This document shows positions 8,108 to 16,520 of a stretch of DNA of 64,000 bases, one piece after another (positions within the stretch are counted from its first letter, which is position 1; each line of letters starts with the position of its first letter). The position numbers and the translations under genes are program-made. The notes under the pieces are model-generated. The model was given only the letters and a program-made list of their open reading frames with translations, had not been told where the DNA came from and did no database searches. The stretch is from Roseibium alexandrii DFL-11 (GTDB lineage: Bacteria > Pseudomonadota > Alphaproteobacteria > Rhizobiales > Stappiaceae): assembly GCF_000158095.2 (NCBI RefSeq), contig NZ_CM011002.1:4997703-5061702 (forward strand), written 5' to 3'.

Positions 8108-8774
8108 CCCATCGAAACCGAAAACCATCACCACTCAGGCTATGGAGAAGATCCGTCAATTGATCTTCGACGGCGAGTTGGCTGCAGGATCCGATCACCT
8201 GGAAAGTGAGTTGGCAGGCCGTTTGGGGATGTCTCGGACGCCGGTTCGGGAAGCCACCTTGATGCTTGCGCAGCAAGGACTACTGGAGGTGCGGCCGAGA
8301 AAGGGGGTCCGAATCGCGACCCTGTCGCTGACAGATATGGAAGAGATCTATGCGGTTTTGACGGAGCTGGAGAGCCTTGCGGCTGAAGAAGCTGCAAGGA
8401 AGCACTACTCCAAGGCGGATCTGGCCGACTTGAAAGCGTCGATTGAGGCGATGGACAGGGCCTTGAACGATGAGGATCGTGATGCCTGGGCCGAAGCGGA
8501 TGACGCCTTCCATACAGAGCTTGTGCGTTTAGGCGGGAATTCCCGGGTGCAGAACATCGTTTCGATGATGGCGAACCAGGTGCGCCGGGCGCGGGCGATG
8601 ACGCTTTATATCCGGCCACTTCCGATCAAGTCTAACCAGGACCACAGGGCTGTCTATGATGCGATCCGGACAGGCGACGCTGCGAGCGCCCGTGAACAGC
8701 ACCGCCTCCACCGGCGCCACGCACGAGAAGTCTTGATCGATCTCTTGAAAAGGCATCGACTCTTCCAGCTTTAA
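8100..8774 (+). CDS. GntR-family transcriptional regulator, FCD subfamily
   Basis: The start chosen is ATG 8100, which overlaps the previous stop (ATGCTTGA); a TTG two codons earlier is less likely. The 224-residue protein has an N-terminal winged helix (DHLESELAGRLGMSRTPVREA is the recognition region) followed by an all-helical FCD ligand domain with conserved His positions (AFHTELVRLGG, DHRAVYDAI, HRRHA). FCD regulators usually repress acid-sugar and organic-acid catabolic operons until the ligand binds. The candidate operator is CGTATACG at 6941-6948. Confidence 0.9.
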   Translation: MLDPSKPKTITTQAMEKIRQLIFDGELAAGSDHLESELAGRLGMSRTPVREATLMLAQQGLLEVRPRKGVRIATLSLTDMEEIYAVLTELESLAAEEAARKHYSKADLADLKASIEAMDRALNDEDRDAWAEADDAFHTELVRLGGNSRVQNIVSMMANQVRRARAMTLYIRPLPIKSNQDHRAVYDAIRTGDAASAREQHRLHRRHAREVLIDLLKRHRLFQL

Positions 8775-8878
8775 ACCTCAAGGCAAAGACGTGAATTTCT
8801 TCCAGTTCTGGTCTCCGACCAAGTCTGGTTGGATTGCATGTTAGGTTTGCGTTTGAGCCACCAAGACTAATCGCCGTC

Positions 8879-9733
8879 TTAGACGGTGCTTTCGAGCCAT
8901 TTCCTGAACGTATCTGCATCTTGTGATGCGGGGTTTGTCTCGACGAAGTAGGCCTCATTGGCATCGATTGTGATTGGGCTGACAAGTTCCACAGACCCGG
9001 ATTGAACAGCGTGCTGAGCGAGGGTTTCGTTTACGAGACATATCCCGTTTCCGTTGCTGGCAAGATCCAGAGCTGCGCCGTAGGAATCCACATAAATGGT
9101 CGGGTCTGCACAGCTTATCCCGGTTGCCGCCATCCACTTTGACCAACCGCCCGAAATTCCGACTGTGCCGATGACCGGGCACGTATCCAATGATGAGATC
9201 ATGTCCCTTGGCGCGAGTGCAGTCAGTTTGTCGCTGCCAAGCAGGGCGGCATTGGAGCCCGCCTGTTTCCGTGAGCCGAAACTGATGATGACATCCGCAA
9301 GCGAGCGGCTGAATTCATCCGGCCAAATGGCCCCGATAAACCGCAAAGTTATATCCGGATGTTTCGCACGGAAGGCGGGGAGCGTTGGGCCAATCACCCA
9401 TTGAAGCACACTGACGGAAACGGAAATCGTCAAGAGCTTCTTCGGTTGATCGGGTATGAAGGATCGGGTGGCGGCCGTTAACGTGTCCAGAGCCGCGTCG
9501 ACCTGGGGAAGCAACCGACGGCCATCATCAGTCAGTGCCAATCCCCTAGCTTTTCGTTCGAACAACGGCACACCCAACTTGGTTTCCAGCGCCTTGATTT
9601 GTTGACTGACAGCGGATTGGGTCATGCCGATTTCGTTGCCTGCAGCCGTAAAACTCAGATGCCGGGCTGCAGCTTCAAATGCGCGAAACCAGTTCAGCGG
9701 CGGCAGTGCAGAGGCCATGTATAACAAATCCAT
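8879..9733 (-). CDS. LysR-family transcriptional regulator (GcvA-like)
   Basis: The 284-residue protein starts PLNWFRAFEAAARHLSFTAA, the GcvA-type LysR helix-turn-helix opening, followed by MTQSAVSQQIKALE and a type-2 periplasmic-binding-like effector domain. Two starts are possible, at 9733 (MDLLYMAS) and five codons in at 9718; neither has a clear ribosome site. It is divergent from the flavin-monooxygenase operon starting at 9838, the classic arrangement for a LysR activator of that operon. The effector is unknown. Confidence 0.88.
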   Translation of the reverse strand: MDLLYMASALPPLNWFRAFEAAARHLSFTAAGNEIGMTQSAVSQQIKALETKLGVPLFERKARGLALTDDGRRLLPQVDAALDTLTAATRSFIPDQPKKLLTISVSVSVLQWVIGPTLPAFRAKHPDITLRFIGAIWPDEFSRSLADVIISFGSRKQAGSNAALLGSDKLTALAPRDMISSLDTCPVIGTVGISGGWSKWMAATGISCADPTIYVDSYGAALDLASNGNGICLVNETLAQHAVQSGSVELVSPITIDANEAYFVETNPASQDADTFRKWLESTV

Positions 9734-9837
9734 AAGTTTAACTAATATCTAAGCCTCAAAATCATTCGTTTGTGCCGATTGTCAAGCATCAGGATACTCC
9801 GGGCTCACCACCACAAGTGTGGAAGGGAGGGCCTTGA

Positions 9838-10437
9838 ATGCAGCCGGAAATCCGGAAAATCGTTGCTTACGAAGAAGAGATCCTGATCGAGGGCTTCAGA
9901 GTGACAGAACAGCCATGGCACGTATTCGCTGCTGCCGCAGTGGTCAAAAACCCGTGGTCAGGCCGTTTCGTTGAGGATCTAAAACCGGAAATTCTGGCAT
10001 TTGGCCCCGTGCTTGGTGAGTTGCTTACAGACCGGATTTTAAAGCTCGGCGGCAACGGCGAGGCGATTGAAGCTTACGGCAAGGCGGCTGTTGTGGGTCT
10101 AGACGGTGAAATTGAGCATGCATCCGGGCTGATCCATACGTTGAGGTTCGGCAATTTTTATCGGGAAGCTGTCGGAGCCAAGTCCTATCTCGCTTTCAGC
10201 AACACCCGGGGCCCGGCAAACGCTCCCATCATGATCCCGCTCATGGACAAGAATGATGCCGGTAGGCGGTCCCACTATCTGACAATCCAGTTTTCTATTC
10301 CCGATGCTCCGCGCGCCGACGAAGTTGTTGTGGCGCTTGGGGGGGCGACGTCGGGCCGGCCGTTCCACCGTATCGGTGACCGGTATCAGGATTTGAAGGA
10401 GATGGGCCGTGGCCTGGACAACCCGGCCGCGGTTTGA
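9838..10437 (+). CDS. DUF1185 ('amino acid synthesis') family protein
   Basis: The 199-residue protein starts MQPEIRKIVAYEEEILIEGF and fits the PF06684 family in length and in segments such as AAAAVVKNPWSGRFVEDL and GKAAVVGLDGEIEHASGLIH. Its biochemical role is not established, despite the database label 'amino acid synthesis'. The gene opens the operon, with GGAAGGGAGGG before the start. Its coding end overlaps the GTG start of the hydrolase gene by 29 bases. Steady association with a luciferase-like monooxygenase and a flavin reductase suggests action on a ring-opened intermediate; that is inference. Confidence 0.8.
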   Translation: MQPEIRKIVAYEEEILIEGFRVTEQPWHVFAAAAVVKNPWSGRFVEDLKPEILAFGPVLGELLTDRILKLGGNGEAIEAYGKAAVVGLDGEIEHASGLIHTLRFGNFYREAVGAKSYLAFSNTRGPANAPIMIPLMDKNDAGRRSHYLTIQFSIPDAPRADEVVVALGGATSGRPFHRIGDRYQDLKEMGRGLDNPAAV

Positions 10438-11188
10438 TCAGGGAGGCCTGGCCTTCATCAAGGAAGGCGAAGGCTCTTGTGTCCTACTCCTCCACGGTGT
10501 CGGGTTGCAGGCTGATGCCTGGGCGGCTCAGGTGCTGCACCTGGCGGCTCGTTTTATGGTGATCGCACCCGATATGCCGGGCCACGGTCAAAGTACCCAT
10601 TTGGCAGGACCAGCCAGTTTGTCAGCCTATTCAGACGCAGTTGCCCGATTGTTGGACGGGCCGACTGTGGTGGTCGGACATTCCATGGGGGCCATGATCG
10701 CTCTCGACATTGCTGCGCGTTATCCAGACATGATCGAAGGTGTGGCGGCGCTGAATGCGATTTACCGGCGCTCTGATGCCGCCAAACAATCAGTTCTGCA
10801 TCGTGCGGAAAGCCTTGGGTCTGAAGCCGTTCCAAATCCGGAACCGACACTTGATCGCTGGTTCGGGTTAGAACCATCGGAGGCCCGCAGCGCTTGCGAG
10901 GCCTGGCTGAAAGGTGCCGATCTTCACGGTTACCGGACAGCATATGAGGTGTTTGCCAGGGAAGATGGGCTATCTGATCGGGCACTCATGTCCCTCAAGT
11001 GTCCGGCATTTTTCATGACCGGTGGCCTTGAGCCAAATTCCACACCCGCGATGTCACAGGCCATGGCCGCCTTAACCCCCAATGGACGGGTACACGTGAT
11101 TGAAAACGCGGCCCACATGATGCCGATAACGCACCATGAGGAGGTGACCCGGGCTTTGATGGCTTTTGCAACGGAGTGCCATTCATGA
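10409..11188 (+). CDS. Alpha/beta hydrolase
   Basis: Translation starts at GTG 10409, with AAGGAG seven bases upstream inside the previous gene. The 259-residue protein has HGVG as oxyanion loop, the nucleophile elbow GHSMGAM and a C-terminal catalytic His in ENAAHMMPI. It resembles RutD/3-oxoadipate enol-lactonase type hydrolases that cleave esters, lactones or carbamates. It ends in ATGA, coupling to the flavin reductase. In the pyrimidine Rut pathway an equivalent hydrolase accompanies a flavin monooxygenase, but the other Rut genes are absent here. Confidence 0.85.
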   Translation: MAWTTRPRFDQGGLAFIKEGEGSCVLLLHGVGLQADAWAAQVLHLAARFMVIAPDMPGHGQSTHLAGPASLSAYSDAVARLLDGPTVVVGHSMGAMIALDIAARYPDMIEGVAALNAIYRRSDAAKQSVLHRAESLGSEAVPNPEPTLDRWFGLEPSEARSACEAWLKGADLHGYRTAYEVFAREDGLSDRALMSLKCPAFFMTGGLEPNSTPAMSQAMAALTPNGRVHVIENAAHMMPITHHEEVTRALMAFATECHS

Positions 11189-12108
11189 AACCGATCGACC
11201 CGAAAGAACTGCGCGGCGCCTTTGGCCGTTTCATGACCGGGGTTACGGTGGTGACTACCCGCAGGGCTGACGGAACGCCTGTCGGGTTCACCGCGAACTC
11301 CTTCACATCCGTGTCGCTGGACCCGCCATTGCTGCTTGTTTGCCCTGGCAAGTTCCTTTCAAGTTACGATGCATTTGCGGAGTGCGATCAGTTTTGCGTC
11401 AGTATTCTTGAGGACGGCCAGACGGACGTTGCAAACACCTTTGCCGGATATAAGGGAGACCGGTTTGCCAAAACACCGCATGAATTTGATGCCGACGGCA
11501 TACCCTTTCCGGTAGGCGCACTTGCGCGATTTTCATGCAAAACCCACCAAACGGTTCCGGCCGGCGACCATGTGGTCCTGATTGGTGAGGTCATCGGTTT
11601 TGCGCAAAGGCCCGGTCAAGGGCTTGGATACGCCGACGGTCAGTTCTTCAGTCTTGCCCGGGAGCGCAGCGCGCGCGATCCGGCGGCGAAAGTGAATATC
11701 GCCGGGGCACTTATCCGCCATGAGGGCAGGGTCTTGCTTGAAAAGACACCAGACGGTTACCGGCTGCCGGAATGTTCCGTTCCAGATAAGACCGGTCTTC
11801 GAAAATCTCTTCAGACCGTTCTTCAAGACAACGGCATTACGGCAAGCTTTGGCGCCGTCTACTCCGTTTTTGATGATGCGGATGCGTCGACGCATTTTGC
11901 CTATCTTCTGGCGCAGGCAACCCATGTCGCTCCAGACACGAAACTCACTGCGGTGCCTCCCGAAGAGTTGGCTACTCTGACGTATGCCAGTCCGACGCTT
12001 GCCAGCATGATGGCCCGTTACGATCGGGAATGCGCAACAGGCAATCTCAATTGTTATCTCGGGGACACCATGACCGGAGAAATTCACACGCTTTCGGAGG
12101 GAGTTTAA
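11185..12108 (+). CDS. Flavin reductase domain fused to a degenerate NUDIX-like domain
   Basis: The start taken is ATG 11185, overlapping the preceding stop (ATGA), giving 307 residues. Residues 1 to about 160 are a flavin reductase-like FMN-binding domain (FGRFMTGVTVVTTR, GFTANSFTSVSLDPPLLLVC), which supplies reduced flavin to a partner oxygenase. Residues about 168-300 look like a NUDIX fold (AGALIRHEGRVLLEKTPDGYRLPE), but the catalytic box is lost: where REVxEExG is expected the protein reads QTVLQDNGI. The C-terminal part may be structural or regulatory. It sits directly before the monooxygenase gene, as two-component systems do. Confidence 0.82.
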   Translation: MKPIDPKELRGAFGRFMTGVTVVTTRRADGTPVGFTANSFTSVSLDPPLLLVCPGKFLSSYDAFAECDQFCVSILEDGQTDVANTFAGYKGDRFAKTPHEFDADGIPFPVGALARFSCKTHQTVPAGDHVVLIGEVIGFAQRPGQGLGYADGQFFSLARERSARDPAAKVNIAGALIRHEGRVLLEKTPDGYRLPECSVPDKTGLRKSLQTVLQDNGITASFGAVYSVFDDADASTHFAYLLAQATHVAPDTKLTAVPPEELATLTYASPTLASMMARYDRECATGNLNCYLGDTMTGEIHTLSEGV

Positions 12109-12110
12109 CC

Positions 12111-13145
12111 ATGGAGTTTTCCCTGTTTGCTCATATGGAGCGGCTTACGCCGCAACAGCCGCATGAGATCCTCTATGAGGAGTTTGTGTCTCTATGCAAA
12201 CTGGCGGATGAGGGCGGGATGCGCGCCATCTGGACCGGTGAGCACCATGGGATGGAATTTACGATTGCGCCCAACCCATTTTTGACGCTCGTGGACCTGG
12301 CGCATCATACGAAGAATGCACGCCTTGGAACCGGAACCGTTATTGCGCCGTTTTGGCACCCGATCAAACTGGCTGGGGAGGCCGCCGCGGCCGACGTGAT
12401 GACCGGGGGCCGGATTGAACTTGGAATTGCTCGGGGCGCCTATTCCTATGAATATGAGCGCTTGATGCCGGGGCTCGAGCCCTGGGAGGCAGGCCAACGC
12501 ATGCGGGAGACCGCCCCGCTGCTTCGTCCCTTGTGGCAAGGGGATTGCGCGCATGACGGCGGTTACTACTCGTTTCCCGCGACCACGTCGGCTCCAAAGC
12601 CGCTGCAAGATAACGGCCCGCCAATCTGGATTGCCGCGAGAGACCCGAACAGCCATGAGTTCGGTGTCCACCAAGGCTTCAATATTCAGGTGACCCCGCT
12701 TTGGCAGGGCATGGAAGAAATTGAAACCCTGATGGGCCGCTTCAATGAAGCGTGCGTTAGTCATCATGGCCCGAGGCCCAAGATCATGTTGTTGCACCAC
12801 AGTTATGTTGCGTCCGATTCTGATGATGCGGTTCTGGCCGCCAAGGAACTCTCGCGGTTCTACTGCTATTTTGGTGCCTGGTTTCAGAACAAACGTGCTG
12901 TTTCTCAAGGATTGATTGAAAACCTGTCTGAAGACGAATTGGCCGCAAACAAGATGATGGCCCCGGAGAACATGGCCCGGGATTTGACAATCGGTACGGC
13001 GCAGGACGTCATCGACCGCATCAAGCGCTACGAAGATCTGGGGTACGACGAGTATTCGTTCTGGATCGACAGCGGCATGAGTTTTGAACGCAAGCAAGCC
13101 TCGCTGCGCAGGTTCATTGACGACGTCATGCCAGCGTTCGGTTAG
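12111..13145 (+). CDS. LLM-class (luciferase-like) flavin-dependent monooxygenase
   Basis: The start is ATG 12111 after GGAGGGAG; an upstream in-frame extension overlaps the previous gene and was rejected. The 344-residue protein has the bacterial luciferase TIM-barrel pattern: FSLFAHMERL, GGMRAIWTGEHHGMEF, LGTGTVIAPFWHPIKLAGEAAAADVMTGGR split across the flavin site, and GIARGAYSYEYERL. It would oxidise its substrate with reduced FMN from the reductase encoded immediately upstream, in the cytoplasm. RutA-, SsuD- or NtaA-type activity cannot be told apart by eye. Confidence 0.88.
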   Translation: MEFSLFAHMERLTPQQPHEILYEEFVSLCKLADEGGMRAIWTGEHHGMEFTIAPNPFLTLVDLAHHTKNARLGTGTVIAPFWHPIKLAGEAAAADVMTGGRIELGIARGAYSYEYERLMPGLEPWEAGQRMRETAPLLRPLWQGDCAHDGGYYSFPATTSAPKPLQDNGPPIWIAARDPNSHEFGVHQGFNIQVTPLWQGMEEIETLMGRFNEACVSHHGPRPKIMLLHHSYVASDSDDAVLAAKELSRFYCYFGAWFQNKRAVSQGLIENLSEDELAANKMMAPENMARDLTIGTAQDVIDRIKRYEDLGYDEYSFWIDSGMSFERKQASLRRFIDDVMPAFG

Positions 13146-13153
13146 GAGAAAAG

Positions 13154-14623
13154 ATGCAGCACTATCAGCTTTTTATCGATGGCGGGCGCTGTGAGGGCTC
13201 CGGCGGTCAAATCCTGCATACTGAAAATCCGGCGACGGGTGACACGTGGGCATCGTTCGCCTGTGCGGATCCAAGGGATGTGAACCGGGCCGTTGCAGCT
13301 GCCCGGAGAGCTCTCGAGGACCCTGCATGGCGCGATCTCACCCAGACACAGCGCGGCAAGTTGCTGTTCAGACTGGCGGAATTGGTCGAGGCCCACGCTG
13401 AAGAACTCGGGAGGCTGGAAACAACCGACAGCGGAAAACTGCTCGCCGAAACCCTCTCGCAGACACAGTATGTCGGCGATTTTTATCGGTACTATGCAGG
13501 GCTCGCGGACAAGATCGAAGGATCGGTGCTTCCTATCGATAAACCGGACATGCATGTGTTCACCAAACGGGAGCCGGTTGGGGTCGTTGCAGCTGTCGTC
13601 CCCTGGAACGCCCAGATGTTTCTGACGGCAACCAAGCTGGGGCCGGCACTTGCTGCAGGTTGCACCGTGGTTTTGAAGGCTTCGGAAATCGCGCCCATAC
13701 CCATGCTGGAATTTGCCTCACTGATCAATCAGGCAGGATTTCCGCCGGGGGTCGTTTCGGTCATTACCGGCGATGCAGAAAACTGCGCCATCCCCTTGAC
13801 CCGGCACCCGGATGTCGACCGGATCGCCTTTACCGGCGGGCCGGAGACAGCCCGGCATGTGGTACGAAACTCAGCTGAGAGTTTTGCGGTCACAAGTCTG
13901 GAGCTTGGCGGCAAGTCTCCGGTTCTGGTGTTTGACGATGCGGATCTTGATGGCGCCGCAAACGGCTTGATTGCCGGAAATTTTGGTGCATCGGGTCAAA
14001 GCTGCGTTGCCGGATCCCGTGCTCTTATCCAACGGACGGTGTTTGAAGAACTGATCGACAAGATCACGGAAAAAGCAGCTCGTATCTCGGTTGGAGATCC
14101 TCTTGAGGCCACAACTCATGTGGGGCCTCTTTGCACATCCGCTCAGATAGATAAGATCAAGGTCACGCTGAACAAAGCGATCGAACAAGGCGCGGAAATC
14201 CGCCTTGGCGGTGCGCCGCTTGAGTGCTCGGGAAATTATATGGCGCCGACGCTCGTTGCTTGCCCGCACCGCGACATCGAAACATTGAAGGTGGAAATGT
14301 TCGGGCCGGTCATGTCGCTTTTGGCGTTCGACACTGAAGACGAGGCCATCGCGCTTGCAAATGACACGCCGTATGGTCTCGCCTCGGGCATCTTCACGCG
14401 GGACGTTGCACGCGCGCACCGCGTGTCATCCAGACTGCGGGCGGGGATCTGCTGGATCAACACCTATAGAGCGATTTCACCAATCGCCCCATTCGGTGGG
14501 TTTAATCAATCCGGATACGGACGCGAAGCGGGCATCGAGGCCGTTCTGGACTACACCCGTACAAAGACCGTCTGGATCAACACCTCCGGCGAACCGATGG
14601 CCAATCCATTCGTCATGCGTTGA
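13154..14623 (+). CDS. NAD(P)-dependent aldehyde dehydrogenase
   Basis: The 489-residue enzyme has the full catalytic set: Asn152 in VPWNAQM, Glu250 in LELGGKSP and nucleophile Cys284 in GQSCVAGS. The nucleotide site is in the FTGGPETARHV segment. Length is typical of the superfamily. The gene begins eight bases after the oxygenase stop, preceded by GGAGAA, and is the last gene of the operon. It probably oxidises a (semi)aldehyde released by the monooxygenase/hydrolase steps. Betaine-aldehyde or hydroxymuconic-semialdehyde type members are the nearest families. Confidence 0.92.
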   Translation: MQHYQLFIDGGRCEGSGGQILHTENPATGDTWASFACADPRDVNRAVAAARRALEDPAWRDLTQTQRGKLLFRLAELVEAHAEELGRLETTDSGKLLAETLSQTQYVGDFYRYYAGLADKIEGSVLPIDKPDMHVFTKREPVGVVAAVVPWNAQMFLTATKLGPALAAGCTVVLKASEIAPIPMLEFASLINQAGFPPGVVSVITGDAENCAIPLTRHPDVDRIAFTGGPETARHVVRNSAESFAVTSLELGGKSPVLVFDDADLDGAANGLIAGNFGASGQSCVAGSRALIQRTVFEELIDKITEKAARISVGDPLEATTHVGPLCTSAQIDKIKVTLNKAIEQGAEIRLGGAPLECSGNYMAPTLVACPHRDIETLKVEMFGPVMSLLAFDTEDEAIALANDTPYGLASGIFTRDVARAHRVSSRLRAGICWINTYRAISPIAPFGGFNQSGYGREAGIEAVLDYTRTKTVWINTSGEPMANPFVMR

Positions 14624-14678
14624 CGGCACAAACCGACCAATTACTGGTGTGATGAGAGCCGCAGCAGGCAATCGAGTG

Positions 14679-15665
14679 TCAAACTGACACTGGCATGCCG
14701 GTTTCTTGTGACTTTGCCGCTGCATCTGCCAGGATCTGCGCGCGCAGTCCGTCCTCAATGTGTGGAGATGGATTTGTACCGTTCTTCAGGCAGTCAATGA
14801 AATGCGTGATTTCCGCTAGATAAGCCGCTTCATAGCGCTCTAGAAAGAAATGCTGGGCGGGAGCTCTTGCAAAGCCAGTTTGGGTGGCCATCTCGACCGT
14901 GTTTTCCAGGATGTTTTCTGCCCTCAGCATGCCTTTCGAACCGTGCACTTCCAGCCGCTGGTCATAGCCGTATGCCGCCCGCCGCGAGTTTGAAATCTGG
15001 CAGATCTTTCCGCTTCCCGTTGTCAGCGTCACCGCCGCGGTGTCCACATCACCCGCCTTGCCAATTTCCGGATCGACCAGGGAGGAGCCAACCGCGAAGA
15101 CCGTGACGGGTTCTTCGCCAAGGATAAACCGGGCCATGTCGAGGTCGTGGATCATCATGTCCCGGAACAGTCCCCCGGATGTTCTGATGTAGTTGATCGG
15201 CGGCGGGGAGGGGTCGCGCGACAAAATGGTGACCAGCTCGACATCCCCAATGTCTCCGCCCGCAATCCGGTTTTGCAGGTTTGCAAAGTTGGGGTCGAAC
15301 CGGCGATTGAAGGCGGTCAGGAACATGACGCCATTTTGATTGACCACTTCAACGCAGTCCCGCACCCGTTCAGAGGACAGGTCGACCGGCTTTTCGCAGA
15401 AAATCGCCTTCTTTGCCCGTGCAGCCTGATGGATCAGGTCGTAGTGGGTCGTCGTTGGCGTGCCGATGAGGACGGCGTCAATGTCATCACCTTCGATGAT
15501 GTCCGCGGCCTTACGCACCTCTGCATCGGTTCCCGCCGCAAGCGCCTGAGCGGGTGCATCGAACGCATCGGCGACCGCCACCAGCTTCGCGTCAGGAGAC
15601 GCCTGAATGGCACGGGCGTGCACCTGACCGATGCGTCCGCATCCGAGCAGTCCAAATCTCACCAT
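14679..15665 (-). CDS. iolG: Inositol 2-dehydrogenase (Gfo/Idh/MocA family)
   Basis: The 328-residue protein starts VRFGLLGCGRIGQVHARAI (NAD site), has FCEKPVDLS (EKP motif with catalytic Lys) and IHDLDMARFILGEE with the catalytic Asp/His region. This set and length match rhizobial IolG, which oxidises myo-inositol to scyllo-inosose. It lies at the 3' end of the iolD-C-B-aldolase operon, three bases from the aldolase stop. The family includes close relatives with other cyclitol substrates, but the operon strongly supports inositol. Confidence 0.88.
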   Translation of the reverse strand: MVRFGLLGCGRIGQVHARAIQASPDAKLVAVADAFDAPAQALAAGTDAEVRKAADIIEGDDIDAVLIGTPTTTHYDLIHQAARAKKAIFCEKPVDLSSERVRDCVEVVNQNGVMFLTAFNRRFDPNFANLQNRIAGGDIGDVELVTILSRDPSPPPINYIRTSGGLFRDMMIHDLDMARFILGEEPVTVFAVGSSLVDPEIGKAGDVDTAAVTLTTGSGKICQISNSRRAAYGYDQRLEVHGSKGMLRAENILENTVEMATQTGFARAPAQHFFLERYEAAYLAEITHFIDCLKNGTNPSPHIEDGLRAQILADAAAKSQETGMPVSV

Positions 15666-15668
15666 TTC

Positions 15669-16520
15669 CTATTCCTTGGGTTCGTTTCTGGATGGGCCAC
15701 CGAAGGCCTTGAGAACAGTGCGGGTCGCTGCGACCATCGGATCATGTGTTTCTGATAAGATCGTCACCCGGTCAAACCGGTCCGGATCGCTATTGACCGC
15801 GTCCCGCATCACAGTTCCGAAGGCCTTGCGCAGCTCGGTTCCGATATTGAATTTGCAGATGTTCGTAGTTCTGGCGAGCTTCTGCCGCTGCTCGACAGGG
15901 ACACCGGAGCCCCCATGGATGACCAGCGGGACTGTGGTTCGCGCCTGGATCGCGCTGATGCGGGCCTCATCAAGCCCGCCTTCCTTGTTCTCCTGAAGAT
16001 GAACATTGCCAACCGAAATCGCCATGGCGTCCACGCCGCTGTCTGCTGCGAATTTTTCAGCATCCACCGGGTCCGTGCCTTCAGAGGCAGCCCCATGCGC
16101 ATATCCGACAAAGCCGATTTCACCTTCGCATGATATCCCAGCGGAATGCGCAAGTTCTGCGATCCGCGCAGTTTCATCGATGTTCTGGGAAAGCGGTTTG
16201 CGCGACCCGTCATACATCAGCGATGTGAACCCGCTGTCGAGCGCTTGCTGGCATTCCTCGAATGTGTAGCCGTGATCAAGATGCGCCACCACAGGGACGG
16301 TTGAGCCTTCCGCGAGGTGCCGGAACATCGCGCCAAGAACGGGAAGAGGTGTGTGCTTGCGGCAGGAGGGGCCCGCCTGCAAGATCACCGGAACACCTTC
16401 TTCTTCGGCAGCGGCCACATAGGCGCGCATGTCTTCCCAGCCGAGCGTGACCAGACCGGCGACGGCATAACCGTCTTTCAAGGCCGGTTGAAGGACTTGG
16501 CTAAGTGTTGCCAGTGTCAT
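15669..16520 (-). CDS. iolJ: Class II fructose-bisphosphate aldolase-family protein, probable 5-dehydro-2-deoxyphosphogluconate aldolase
   Basis: The start is ATG 16520, overlapping the iolB stop (ATGA), giving 283 residues. Zinc-binding segments are AHLDHGYTFEE and, further on, the class II signature CEGEIGFVG; VIHGGSGVPVE gives the phosphate-binding loop. IolJ splits 2-deoxy-5-keto-D-gluconate 6-phosphate into dihydroxyacetone phosphate and malonate semialdehyde, the step after IolC. Many alphaproteobacteria lack a dedicated iolJ in the cluster, so its presence makes the pathway complete to malonate semialdehyde. Tagatose- or fructose-bisphosphate aldolase activity is the alternative. Confidence 0.82.
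   Translation of the reverse strand: MTLATLSQVLQPALKDGYAVAGLVTLGWEDMRAYVAAAEEEGVPVILQAGPSCRKHTPLPVLGAMFRHLAEGSTVPVVAHLDHGYTFEECQQALDSGFTSLMYDGSRKPLSQNIDETARIAELAHSAGISCEGEIGFVGYAHGAASEGTDPVDAEKFAADSGVDAMAISVGNVHLQENKEGGLDEARISAIQARTTVPLVIHGGSGVPVEQRQKLARTTNICKFNIGTELRKAFGTVMRDAVNSDPDRFDRVTILSETHDPMVAATRTVLKAFGGPSRNEPKE

Noticed and set aside
12192..13097. Long open frame (301 codons) on the reverse strand opposite the luciferase-like monooxygenase
   Set aside because: It lies wholly antisense to a gene with clear family motifs, has no ribosome site and no recognisable domain; it is a codon-bias shadow.
10409..14623. Assignment of the flavin monooxygenase operon as the Rut pyrimidine pathway
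   Set aside because: The ureidoacrylate hydrolase and RutC-type genes are missing, and DUF1185 and an aldehyde dehydrogenase are not part of Rut.
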